Assembly (NCBI RefSeq): GCF_900112615.1
Contig: NZ_FOMK01000014.1
Location: 124,001 to 188,000, forward strand
Length of the DNA: 64,000 nucleotides
From: Chitinophaga sp. CF118
GTDB taxonomy: Bacteria; Bacteroidota; Bacteroidia; Chitinophagales; Chitinophagaceae
Direction: 5' to 3'
Shown: positions 1-8,731 of the stretch, piece after piece
Numbering within the stretch: the stretch's first letter is position 1
Layout of the letters: each line of letters begins with the position of its first letter
Made by a program: the position numbers and the translations under genes
The notes under the pieces: model-generated
Told to the model about the DNA's origin: nothing
The model's input: the letters and a program-made list of their open reading frames with translations, nothing else
The model's database searches: none

Positions 1-865
1 AATCCAGTATCAATTTACCCTGGGTGTTCAGCATACCCAATTTGTTATGTTGTCTACGACGTATAAATCCAGCCGCCATATCACTGTCACCTTCATCATC
101 ATCTGTATCTTCGTATGGTGTTACAACTTTTGTTTTTAGATTAATGCTTAACTGTTTACCATCTTTATAAAGGCATTCTACCCATTCATCACTGCGCATA
201 TTGAGGTGTTCGTGATCATACTCAAATGGAACCAGTACTTCATTGTTAAAATTCACCACGCCCCATTTATCATTTTTCTTTGCAAAAACATAATCACCTT
301 TTTGTTCACAACCATAACAGTAGTCGAATTCCTCATATTCGAAAGGCACAACCATGCGATCGTCCTTTTTACTGTAAATACCCCATTTGCCATTTTGTTT
401 TACATCAAAGTAATTATCATCCAGATTATCCAGGTCTTCAAAACGGAAAGGCAACAGAAATCCAGATGGAGTAAACATCGATTTTTTACCATTCAGTGTT
501 ACTGTCCACCCATATTGCCAATGTGTGTCTATAGTGTCATACTTAGCTTCCAGAATCCATTTTCCCTGAGTGGTTAATACGCCAGACTTCCCATTTTTTC
601 TCACTAAAACAAAGCGTTCTGGCAATATATATAAAGACGTATCTTCATTTATTCCATTGAAGGAAGAGGTGGAAAAATCTGTTGCATTAAGTATATCATC
701 AAAAGCAATATTGTTCAGACTATCTATATAAAAATGGTTATTACCCTTTTCGATTCTTGCAAATCCGCAAACAAAAGTTGAACCACCATCATACAAACTG
801 TCTTGTGCTGCAGACTTGCAAATAGAGATAGCTATAAGCGCAATAATCATTAAAATTTGCTTCAT
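1..865 (-). CDS. WG-repeat protein, C-terminus beyond window edge
   Basis: About 287 codons are open from an ATG at 863-865 to the left edge, so the C-terminus is missing. The N-terminus is a short signal peptide (MKQILMIIALIAISICKS). At least three WG-type repeats follow, with cores such as KSGVLTTQGKWILEAKYD, KWGIYSKKDDRMVVPFEY and KWGVVNFNNEVLVPFEYD. WG repeats form beta-rich scaffolds in secreted or periplasmic proteins, often without catalytic activity. The function is unknown; an exported structural or binding role is inferred. Confidence 0.85.
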   Translation of the reverse strand, partial: MKQILMIIALIAISICKSAAQDSLYDGGSTFVCGFARIEKGNNHFYIDSLNNIAFDDILNATDFSTSSFNGINEDTSLYILPERFVLVRKNGKSGVLTTQGKWILEAKYDTIDTHWQYGWTVTLNGKKSMFTPSGFLLPFRFEDLDNLDDNYFDVKQNGKWGIYSKKDDRMVVPFEYEEFDYCYGCEQKGDYVFAKKNDKWGVVNFNNEVLVPFEYDHEHLNMRSDEWVECLYKDGKQLSINLKTKVVTPYEDTDDDEGDSDMAAGFIRRRQHNKLGMLNTQGKLILD

Positions 866-1113
866 TCGTCGGTGAATTTTCTAGTTGGCCAGGTTTGAAA
901 CAGGTATTCTGATATAGAATCCTTTATAATGCGAATATAGGTAATCGTATTAACTTCTGCATTCGGCTTTATCTAACATATATCGATAACTGATTTAGCC
1001 CCAGGAGTAAACAGGTAATTCCGGAGGGAGTGGTGACCATGCTTTCATTGACAATAAATATTTATTAGTATCTTACTTGTCTATTGGTTCAATAGTAATC
1101 TCAATATAAATAT

Positions 1114-1572
1114 ATGGCCTTACCAAATATTTTCGATCAAAAGGTAGCAGATTCAGTAATTGAAAGAATTAATAATCTTTCTGCCGAAACAAACCCACTA
1201 TGGGGTAAAATGAATGTTTCGCAAATGCTGGCGCATTGCAATGTTACCTATGAAATGATTTACGAGAATAAACATCCTAAACCTAATGCTTTTTTAAAGT
1301 TGATATTAAAACTATTTGTGAAAAATAAAGTGGTAACTGAAATACCATACAAAAGGAATAGCCCTACAGCCCCAGCTTTTATTATGAAAGGTCCCAAAGA
1401 ATTTGCAGCAGAAAAAGCCCGGCTGGCCGGATATATCAGAAAAACACAGCAATTGGGAGAACGTGAATTTGATGGAAAGGAATCACTTTCCTTTGGTCCG
1501 CTAAATATCACCGAATGGAATAACATGTTGTATAAACACCTTGATCATCATCTATCCCAGTTTGGCAAATAG
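1114..1572 (+). CDS. DinB-like protein (DUF1569 family)
   Basis: This 152-aa soluble protein has the four-helix DinB-like layout of DUF1569 proteins. The N-terminus carries the typical phrase NPLWGKMNVSQMLAHCN, whose histidine is a likely metal ligand. The C-terminus carries a second histidine cluster (HLDHHLSQFG). DinB-superfamily proteins bind a divalent metal with three histidines and some are thiol-dependent transferases, but the substrate here is unknown. The next gene starts 9 bases after the stop, so the two probably form one transcript. Confidence 0.8.
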   Translation: MALPNIFDQKVADSVIERINNLSAETNPLWGKMNVSQMLAHCNVTYEMIYENKHPKPNAFLKLILKLFVKNKVVTEIPYKRNSPTAPAFIMKGPKEFAAEKARLAGYIRKTQQLGEREFDGKESLSFGPLNITEWNNMLYKHLDHHLSQFGK

Positions 1573-1581
1573 AATAAAAAT

Positions 1582-2382
1582 ATGCTGTACAAACTCATTA
1601 AAAAACCATTTGTAGGCTCTTTCATGGTAAAATGGAGGAGTCCCCTCACTGAAGAGGAAAAGATTGACTGGCAGGAGGTATCTGCCAAAAGCAAATCTGG
1701 CGGTATAATAAAAGGACTTTTTGCAAAAGCAAGAACACCGCAACCTAAAGCAACAATCCTTTTAGGGCATCCCATGGGAAAAGAGGCCAAAGCTTTCTTT
1801 CTCAAAAACGGATATACAGATTTGCTGAGAGACAATGGTTACAATACCTTGATCTTCGATTTTAATGGTTTTGGTGAAAGCACAAATGGTAGCTTCTCTT
1901 ATTTTGAAGATGTATTGGCAATAGCGGCAGAAGCCCAGAAGATTACACCAGATCTTCCTATGGGATATCACGGCATTTCATTAGGCGGACAATGGGCCAT
2001 CATTTCTTTTGCTGATCAGTCACATCCTTTTAAATTTTCAATAATAGAAAGTGCTTCCACTACAACGGAAGAGTTCTGGATTAAATATCCTGTTGCCTAT
2101 AAAATGCTGAAAGTGTTGAATTTCTTTTTGCCACGATATGCGAAAAAGATCAGACCTGTTGAACGGATAAAAGAGGCCAAGAATCTGGAATCATTGTTAT
2201 TGATCTATTCTTATGCCGATGAATTGACGCCGGTTGAAATGGGAGAGCGGCTGAAGGCAAATAGCCCCGTGCCGACAGAGTTATGGACGGTTAAGGATGC
2301 TCCGCATACAGCAATTATGAAATCAGCTTATCAGGATATTTATAAGAACAAGATTATTGAATACTTTAATAATGCTGTTTAA
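1582..2382 (+). CDS. alpha/beta hydrolase
   Basis: The 266-aa protein has the alpha/beta-hydrolase order: an oxyanion region (ILLGHPMGKEAKAFFL), a nucleophile elbow GISLGG (Gly-x-Ser-x-Gly), an acid candidate in YSYADELTP, and a catalytic histidine in DAPHTAIM near the end. There is no signal peptide. It lies 9 bases downstream of the DinB-like gene and is probably cotranscribed. It fits a small serine esterase or acyl hydrolase; the substrate cannot be deduced. Confidence 0.85.
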   Translation: MLYKLIKKPFVGSFMVKWRSPLTEEEKIDWQEVSAKSKSGGIIKGLFAKARTPQPKATILLGHPMGKEAKAFFLKNGYTDLLRDNGYNTLIFDFNGFGESTNGSFSYFEDVLAIAAEAQKITPDLPMGYHGISLGGQWAIISFADQSHPFKFSIIESASTTTEEFWIKYPVAYKMLKVLNFFLPRYAKKIRPVERIKEAKNLESLLLIYSYADELTPVEMGERLKANSPVPTELWTVKDAPHTAIMKSAYQDIYKNKIIEYFNNAV

Positions 2383-2421
2383 AAGAGGATCAACATATCA
2401 GCATATTGATTGAATGAAATT

Positions 2422-2446
2422 CAGGCGTGATACATAGTGACGCCTG
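2422..2446. terminator. hairpin between convergent genes
   Basis: Seven-base perfect arms (CAGGCGT/ACGCCTG) enclose an 11-nt loop between the convergent hydrolase and RloB genes. No long T run follows, so termination is inferred from position. Confidence 0.4.
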
Positions 2447-2459
2447 GGGTGTCGTATCA

Positions 2460-3071
2460 CTATAATTTTATACCCAGAATTTCAAACAATTTATACATTT
2501 CACTTTTAGCTTTCTGAGGGTCTTCAATATCAAAATCACCACGTTTTATGGCATTTGCTATTCCTGTTTTTAAGTAGGGCCTTAGTCTTTTATAGATGTC
2601 AGGGTTAGTCCTGACGAAATATCTTTCAGTTTTTGCATAATCCTTCAAAGGATCACTTTTTGTTAGTTCATTGCCTACCGGAGCACATAAGGGATAATAT
2701 TTCCCTGTATCTTTTACATGCATTAAGAACCAAAATTCCAGGCATGGAGTATTGATCAATATATTAATTTTCTTGTTTTCCTTTACTTCCTCTAAATAGG
2801 TTTTGAGCTCATCAACAGTGTTTTCAGCAATAACTACATCAAGGTCTATGACCCAGATTGAATGGTCATAAATCTTTGCATTTGATTTTACTGTTTCAAA
2901 TTGTTCGGCAAGGGTTTTCTTTTTTGGAAGTTCAGGTTGTATAGATATACCAGGCAAAGCTTCATGTCTTCGAAGCATCTGCAGATACCAGAGTTCAGTT
3001 TCACCGTCTACTATAATTGCAAATGTTTTCCTTCCCAGCCCCCTTTTTGTAGTGTTATTCCTCGCCATCAT
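2460..3071 (-). CDS. RloB/AbiLii-like protein of a defence pair
   Basis: This 203-aa protein matches the RloB family pattern. It has an acidic motif after the first strand (IIVDGETELWYLQML), a DxD-like motif (VIDLDVV) and the family signature PCLEFWFLMHV. Known: the RloB family includes AbiLii of the lactococcal AbiL abortive-infection system, and the fold is related to TOPRIM nucleases. The start overlaps the end of the upstream ATPase gene by 17 bases, which implies coupled translation. A second ATG one codon later is equally possible. The defence role is inferred from family and pairing. Confidence 0.85.
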   Translation of the reverse strand: MMARNNTTKRGLGRKTFAIIVDGETELWYLQMLRRHEALPGISIQPELPKKKTLAEQFETVKSNAKIYDHSIWVIDLDVVIAENTVDELKTYLEEVKENKKINILINTPCLEFWFLMHVKDTGKYYPLCAPVGNELTKSDPLKDYAKTERYFVRTNPDIYKRLRPYLKTGIANAIKRGDFDIEDPQKAKSEMYKLFEILGIKL

Positions 3072-4386
3072 TCGTGTTTAAGTAATAATCACTCAATTGA
3101 GGTACAGCTCCCAGTTTTCCGGATTTATAGGCATTGAAAATGGATGTGGTATCACGTACAACACTGGAATCGAAATCGCTGAGTGAGTATAGTTCCATGC
3201 TGCCGTTTTGACCTTTTTCTGTAAACCATAACACATCGTCCCGTAGGATATCCCTTTCCATCAGGAGTTCCCGGTAATGTGTAGTGGCTATAACCTGTGA
3301 ATCTTTTACATTCACTAAGAAGAGTAAAAGGAAATGTTTTAGCAAATCCGGATGTAATGAAGATTCTAACTCATCAATCATTATCACGTTTTGTTTACGC
3401 AGCATTTGGTCAAGTAGTCCGCTAAGCTGGAAATAACGCTGGGTTCCTTCGGATTCTTCAGTATATGGAAGATTATATCTGGATTCTTTAGTTCCGACTA
3501 AAATTGAGTGCTGAAAGTGTACTTCTATTCGTTCTGTACTATCTTTATCTTCAATACCTTCTGGATTAGGAAGTTTAGAATAAACAACTTTATTAATACT
3601 TTTTATTAAATCACGAACTTCTTCACTATACTCTATTACCTTTTTTTTCAGTGCAATATCGCTGATATTGAAGTCTGCTTTTTTTAGAAACTGAATGATG
3701 TTTTTCTTATTGATATCACTTGATTCTAACCCTTGGGTTATGGAAAAACTCAAATCTGTTTCTGGGGTGATCATATTTCGCATCACCCTAAGAAACCAGT
3801 CTGTCACATTTCTCAATTCATCAGAATCTATATTGGTTTTTAAAAAACCTCCCAACACAGTATTATTCCATAGCGTATTGGCTTCCAGCGTGGCTTCATG
3901 AGCTTTATTAATTTTGGCTTTAGGTCCAAACTTAATTTTAGAGAGCTGTTTTTCTTTGTCCGTGCTCCGTTCATACACCAAAGATTTTTTAGGGGAGTAA
4001 AAATCAAGGTGTTCATATATGATAGCCTCTTTAGTAAAAGTAACTTCGTAATAGTATTTCGTTTGTTTATGAACAAATGTTAGCTCAAAACCGGATTCTT
4101 GTGTTGGTGTTTGCTCATCGAATAAAAATGGACTGAATTCCAATAATTCCTGTTTTTGGGATGCCGGGTTAATAATCAATTGGCGTAAGAACTCTAGCCC
4201 TTTCAGTATGGTAGTTTTTCCAGAACCATTAGGACCGTAGATTAAGCCAAGTTTAAGCAACCTCAGCCCGGGAATAGGTTCAGTGATGTAATAACCCTCT
4301 AGATCTTTGGAGCTTTCAGGCTCGAAGGATAAAGTAACCTTGTCTTTTACATTACGGAAATTCTTTATAGAAAAGCTTATTATCAT
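3055..4386 (-). CDS. AAA ATPase of the AbiL/RloA type (ABC-like, AAA_21)
   Basis: The 443-aa protein starts like SMC/RecF-type ATPases (MIISFSIKNFRNVKDKVTLS). It has a Walker A GPNGSGKT at about residues 51-58, a Walker B with switch acids (VIMIDELESSLHP) and a following His-switch segment (IATTHYRELL). The split ABC-ATPase with a long middle insertion is typical of ATPases paired with nuclease-like partners in RloA/RloB, AbiL and related anti-phage systems. It is the first gene of the pair. The phage specificity and effector mechanism are unknown. Confidence 0.88.
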   Translation of the reverse strand: MIISFSIKNFRNVKDKVTLSFEPESSKDLEGYYITEPIPGLRLLKLGLIYGPNGSGKTTILKGLEFLRQLIINPASQKQELLEFSPFLFDEQTPTQESGFELTFVHKQTKYYYEVTFTKEAIIYEHLDFYSPKKSLVYERSTDKEKQLSKIKFGPKAKINKAHEATLEANTLWNNTVLGGFLKTNIDSDELRNVTDWFLRVMRNMITPETDLSFSITQGLESSDINKKNIIQFLKKADFNISDIALKKKVIEYSEEVRDLIKSINKVVYSKLPNPEGIEDKDSTERIEVHFQHSILVGTKESRYNLPYTEESEGTQRYFQLSGLLDQMLRKQNVIMIDELESSLHPDLLKHFLLLFLVNVKDSQVIATTHYRELLMERDILRDDVLWFTEKGQNGSMELYSLSDFDSSVVRDTTSIFNAYKSGKLGAVPQLSDYYLNTNDGEE

Positions 4387-4715
4387 GATTTTGTGAGCTA
4401 AAATGAAAGTCGGTTACAAATATAAGGAATAAAAAGTGGGAAAAACACGTTCTTTGTAGTAAGGTTCCTTGCCGATCATTTTAATCTTTCAGAACTCGTT
4501 GGGATAAATAATTCCTTAAAAGAGGTGTTTTAAGGAATAAAGCGCATCAAAGTGAAATGGAATATTAAGGGAATAGGTACCGGGTGAAATGGATAGTGTT
4601 GAAGTAGTTATTATTTAAACGATATAAAAAACATTAATAGAGATATAGCAATTATCTAAGAGTAAATCATAAATAAATACGGATGTTACAATCACTTGCA
4701 ACATCCGTATTTCCT
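4387..4715. other. AT-rich intergenic region upstream of the AbiL-like pair
   Basis: This stretch should hold the promoter of the AAA/RloB operon (read leftward) and holds the terminator of the caspase-subtilase operon at 4675-4712. No coding sequence was recognised. Confidence 0.5.
4675..4712 (-). terminator. terminator of the caspase/subtilase operon
   Basis: A perfect 13-bp stem (AAATACGGATGTT and its complement) with a 12-nt loop lies immediately after the stop at 4716. On the minus strand it is followed by a T-rich tract. Confidence 0.8.
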
Positions 4716-7232
4716 TTATCCCAGAATCCCTTTCATCAGATCCTTTATAAAATCCGACGCATATTCAGACTCCAGCACTTTCTCTGCAAAAGCCTTCTTC
4801 GTACCTGCTGCAGCAAAGTAAGCCGATGTTTCATCTTTCTCCAGGTCCAGCTCTTCCGCATAAGGCATGAGGTTCGGATCTTTGTGCATGAGTTGTAATA
4901 ATTCCAGCGATACCATTTCTTTCAATCCTTCATAATCATGTACATCTTTATTATCATCAGCTGCCCTGCTTCTGAACCATCCGCTGAAAAAATCTCCCAG
5001 TCCGGTAAACCCGACTTTTGCTTTTGCTGAAGGTTGTAATTCTGTTACCTTATCGAAATCGAATGCTGTCAATGCATCGAAGGCACGGATGATACCATTG
5101 CCATAATACTTCCGGTAAGATGGATACGTTTTATTCGCAGTATTGAAAATGGCGCTTCTTGCCGCTTCTACTACTTTCCAGGTACCTTTGATACTCTGAA
5201 GATTATCACGGTTATACGCTATCCATAGCGCAGCTGTCGCTGCCACTTGAGGAGTTGCTGAAGAGGTGCCACCACCGGAACGGAGGAAGCGGAATTCCTC
5301 ATCTTGTGAGGCCCAGGCTACATTGGGAGTATAGGCGGCAATAGCTTTCTGCATGGCACTTGATGGCCCCCAGTTGCCCTGCATGAGTTCTCCACCGGCA
5401 GAGCGGGAACGGAACCAGGGGTTCACGTCAAGGTCATATGGCTCATGATTATAACAGGCGCCTGTTGCTGCAATTACTCTTTCGAAACGTGCAGGATAAA
5501 GTACTGCTTTAGGTGTTAATTTGGCAATACCACTTTTGAAGTTATTACCAGCAGCGGTGACTACGATCACGCCATTCTCATATGCTCTGTTCACTGCCTC
5601 AGCTACACGCTTGGTGGGGTATCCGGCCATCGACATTGTTATGACTTCACACCCATAATTTACTGCATAATCGATACCATCAGCTACATCATTGGCATTA
5701 AAAAGATTGAAGACAGTCTCGCAGATGCGGATGGGAATAACCTCTGCAAAAGGTACGGCGCCAAATAAGCCTTTGTATCCTGCGTAAGAATCTGTGTCGC
5801 TGATTTCCTTTCCTGCCAGCAGTGCGAGAGTGGCACAACCGTGGCCATCCTGTTCTGCTGGAAAACCGGAGTTCAGTTTGTCAATCCCTTTGTTTTCCCC
5901 GAATTCGTTCTTTACAAAACTCACACCCAGGTCTGTAAGCAGATGAGTGGGTGTGGAAGGATGACCGGGAATATAACCGGTATCGATATGCCCTATGCGG
6001 ACAGTCGCACCAGCTCCATGTTTGGCAATAACGGCGTCATATGCTTTCCTCAACTGGGAATGCTCATCATCCAGATGCCAGATGAATTCATTTGGAGATG
6101 CTTCCGGGGGAGGCCAGTTCTTCATGTATTCATTTGTATGCTCTTCCTGCGCACGGGCGGCCGTAGGCTTTAGATAAGGCGACTTGATATTAGGTTCTGC
6201 AAATCGTACATCAGGATCCGCGAGATAAGCCTCATAGGCTTTGTCCCATGCCTTGCCCGATGCTTTGTCAACGGATTGCAGTTCGTATTTATTGGACTGA
6301 ACAGCACCTTTTGCCCGCGCTCGTTGTTTGCTTTGTTTTGAAATGATCAGTTCATCTTCATCTTCTTTAACGGAAGGAGCTTCCGGTGTATTGATCACCG
6401 CTTTTTTGCCATTAATACAGAAAGGGGATTGCGAAAGGAAGTTGTAATCCTTATTCCCATAATGGAATAAATTAGGATGTTGCTCTATTGAAAATCCTTT
6501 TTTAATGGCAGAAAAGAGATCAGAATAACTCTTGATTTCTCCTGCCATCACTTTCTTTACTTTGGCAGTAAACATACCATTACCCCATACTTCCATCGCT
6601 TCTTCATTATCCTGGCAGGCGCCGAAGAGGATCACATAAGCACCAATATCTTCTGCACGTTTGGTGGCCTTTTCCTGGATCTCGTCATACTGGTCCTTAT
6701 GTTTATTATAAGTGCGGATCAGTACATTCATAGGAGCCAGGCGACTTCTCATATACGTTTTGGGATCTACAGGAGTATCTGGTTTGATAGGAGCAACATT
6801 TTTAGAAACAGATCCGGAATGACAGCTGTCAGAAAAGATGAGAATGCGTACACCAGGATTAAACTTACTGAAGCTTTCAAAAAGTTCATCGTCTATTAAT
6901 TGCCGGTCGTATAAACACCAGGTTTCGTCAAAGCCATCCTCATCATCGTTATTGACGTCTATGATGGAGCCACCATGACCAGAATATGTGAGAAAAAGGA
7001 TATCACCTGATTGCAGTTTTTTGGCAGCATCATCCAGGTGTTTCAACACATTTTCAGACGTAGCCTCTTTTGTAAGCAGGGTGTGGATGGCTTTATAATC
7101 TGCATTCTCGGCAATGGACTTATATACTTTTGCATCATTCTCACATGCAAAAAGTTGTCCGTCCCATCCTTCATAACTATCAGGATTTACGGCATTCAGG
7201 CCGATGTGTAGTGAATAACTCTGGGGTGTCAT
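4716..7232 (-). CDS. caspase-like (C14) + I9-like propeptide + subtilisin (S8) fusion protease
   Basis: This 838-aa protein joins two peptidases. Residues 1-270 form a caspase-like domain with the His-Cys dyad in YSGHGG (H86) and SDSCHSG (C137). Residues 300-350 look like an I9-type propeptide ending DVRFAEPN. Residues 395-720 form an S8 domain with D417 (HIDTG), H464 (DGHGC), oxyanion N563 (AAGNN) and S657 (GGGTSSATP). About 110 further residues are unassigned. All catalytic residues are present. There is no signal peptide or membrane segment, so it is predicted cytoplasmic, which is unusual for a subtilase. It is the last gene of an operon with a second caspase-like gene. Activation of one domain by the other is inference. 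Confidence 0.92.
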   Translation of the reverse strand: MTPQSYSLHIGLNAVNPDSYEGWDGQLFACENDAKVYKSIAENADYKAIHTLLTKEATSENVLKHLDDAAKKLQSGDILFLTYSGHGGSIIDVNNDDEDGFDETWCLYDRQLIDDELFESFSKFNPGVRILIFSDSCHSGSVSKNVAPIKPDTPVDPKTYMRSRLAPMNVLIRTYNKHKDQYDEIQEKATKRAEDIGAYVILFGACQDNEEAMEVWGNGMFTAKVKKVMAGEIKSYSDLFSAIKKGFSIEQHPNLFHYGNKDYNFLSQSPFCINGKKAVINTPEAPSVKEDEDELIISKQSKQRARAKGAVQSNKYELQSVDKASGKAWDKAYEAYLADPDVRFAEPNIKSPYLKPTAARAQEEHTNEYMKNWPPPEASPNEFIWHLDDEHSQLRKAYDAVIAKHGAGATVRIGHIDTGYIPGHPSTPTHLLTDLGVSFVKNEFGENKGIDKLNSGFPAEQDGHGCATLALLAGKEISDTDSYAGYKGLFGAVPFAEVIPIRICETVFNLFNANDVADGIDYAVNYGCEVITMSMAGYPTKRVAEAVNRAYENGVIVVTAAGNNFKSGIAKLTPKAVLYPARFERVIAATGACYNHEPYDLDVNPWFRSRSAGGELMQGNWGPSSAMQKAIAAYTPNVAWASQDEEFRFLRSGGGTSSATPQVAATAALWIAYNRDNLQSIKGTWKVVEAARSAIFNTANKTYPSYRKYYGNGIIRAFDALTAFDFDKVTELQPSAKAKVGFTGLGDFFSGWFRSRAADDNKDVHDYEGLKEMVSLELLQLMHKDPNLMPYAEELDLEKDETSAYFAAAGTKKAFAEKVLESEYASDFIKDLMKGILG

Positions 7233-7252
7233 TTGTTTCGTTTTTGGGATGA

Positions 7253-8731
7253 TTATTGTAAGTTCTTTAGCTTGCTGATATTAAATTGTTGAATGTCTTT
7301 GATACTATCTGAGAAAGAAAGAATATGACTGATTGTTTTTCTTACCACATTCGGAGGAATCTGTAACCTGCCAGCCAGGTCATTAATATCTGTATCATTA
7401 TCCAGTTTGTCAATGTAATACAGGAGTGTACTTACGGTCCGGGAGTTTAATAGTTTCTTTCCGATTTCTTCCGGTGAAGTTTCACTTCCTATAATGCGCT
7501 CTATTACATCAGCGATGTTGGCCGTTGTGATCTCTGCTAAAGGTAATGGATCGGGCAGGTAAGAAGTCCATACCATATCGCAGTAAAGATTGTCTGCAAT
7601 ATTTTCCATCGGACTGTCATCCGGTATAATATCCGGTTGTTTGATAGAGGCTTTGATAGTTGCTTTTGCACCTGCCAGGAACATTCCCGGTTCACTGATT
7701 TTAACTGCTGGTAAAGGTTCTTTAAAGTATTGGGCTGCCAGTACCTGCAATGCTTTGATATCAGGTGTTTCTTCGCCCAGTATAGCAGGGAGGTCCTTCA
7801 GAATATTCCTGAATAGGTTATCATAGGTATTTTCCGGGCTGTTAAAGTATACGTATGCTGCCAGTAATCCTTTCATCGGAGATGTCCATTGTCCCTGCTC
7901 AAATTCACGCAATACTTTTTCCGGTACATAATAAACGCCATTGTGGAATTTATGACGAACACCATCTATCTTGTAATTACTCTCATCATTATTATTAAAT
8001 CCCTGCTCAGCAGGGGCAATGAAAATACTCATGGATGGGAAGATGGGACCTTTGCCAAAGGTGAGGAACACCTGTGTTTGCCAGCTGTTTTTACTTTTAA
8101 ACACCTGTAGTGGTATTTCCCTGGCAGGCAGTCCCTGGTCGTTTTCCCATGCAGGGTTAGGAGAGCGACCACTGTAATGCAGGTAGTAAAGTCCTTCGGA
8201 TAATACAGCATTAAAAGCCATCCATCCGTTATAAAGATCTTCTTTTATGTTATTGCCCAGCAGGCGGTATAACACCTTACGACTACCATCCAGCAACGAA
8301 AATCCATCTCCCAACGGTCTTCTCTCTTTATTCAATTCCTGGCTGCTGACGAAATCAGTATAACGGAAAAACAGGAAGATAGATCCTCCATCACTGATGC
8401 CGGAATTAACAGTAGGTTCTTTACTATAGCGTACTGCATTTGAAGTATAATATTCACGCGATGATTCGAATTTTTCGGCAACCAGGGAAGAGTAGATTGG
8501 GGGTGTTTTAAATTCGTGATAGGTATCACCCTCTAATCTAATATTCTCTTTGATTACATGTCCGTCCAATTTTAATGTAATACCGTAGATTCCCTGTGGA
8601 AGCCATACTTCCAGGCATTCGTATCCTTTAGCGATATCTTCAAAAAAACCGTTACAGACGGTCAGGTGTGCAAAGTCCGACATGATGCCAATAGCGCGGA
8701 CAGTCAGTTTGCAGGGATTATCAGAAATCAT
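7253..8731 (-). CDS. uncharacterised 492-aa protein between two caspase genes
   Basis: No known domain was recognised over the full 492 aa. The first ~75 residues look like a small beta domain (VWLPQGIYGITLKLDG, then IRLEGDT) resembling the C-terminal tail of the preceding caspase-like protein. The middle is aromatic-rich and probably beta-structured (GLYYLHYSGRSPNPAW, GGSIFLFFRYTDF). The last ~100 residues look helical and possibly DNA-binding-like or all-alpha (LAGRLQIPPNVVRKTISHIL). There is no signal peptide or membrane segment. Its start overlaps the upstream caspase gene by 11 bases and its stop is 20 bases before the caspase-subtilase gene. It may be a sensor, scaffold or substrate of the proteases. 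Confidence 0.85.
   Translation of the reverse strand: MISDNPCKLTVRAIGIMSDFAHLTVCNGFFEDIAKGYECLEVWLPQGIYGITLKLDGHVIKENIRLEGDTYHEFKTPPIYSSLVAEKFESSREYYTSNAVRYSKEPTVNSGISDGGSIFLFFRYTDFVSSQELNKERRPLGDGFSLLDGSRKVLYRLLGNNIKEDLYNGWMAFNAVLSEGLYYLHYSGRSPNPAWENDQGLPAREIPLQVFKSKNSWQTQVFLTFGKGPIFPSMSIFIAPAEQGFNNNDESNYKIDGVRHKFHNGVYYVPEKVLREFEQGQWTSPMKGLLAAYVYFNSPENTYDNLFRNILKDLPAILGEETPDIKALQVLAAQYFKEPLPAVKISEPGMFLAGAKATIKASIKQPDIIPDDSPMENIADNLYCDMVWTSYLPDPLPLAEITTANIADVIERIIGSETSPEEIGKKLLNSRTVSTLLYYIDKLDNDTDINDLAGRLQIPPNVVRKTISHILSFSDSIKDIQQFNISKLKNLQ

Noticed and set aside
206-577. 123-codon plus-strand frame at the left edge
   Set aside because: It is a shadow of the WG-repeat gene, whose repeats read clearly on the minus strand.
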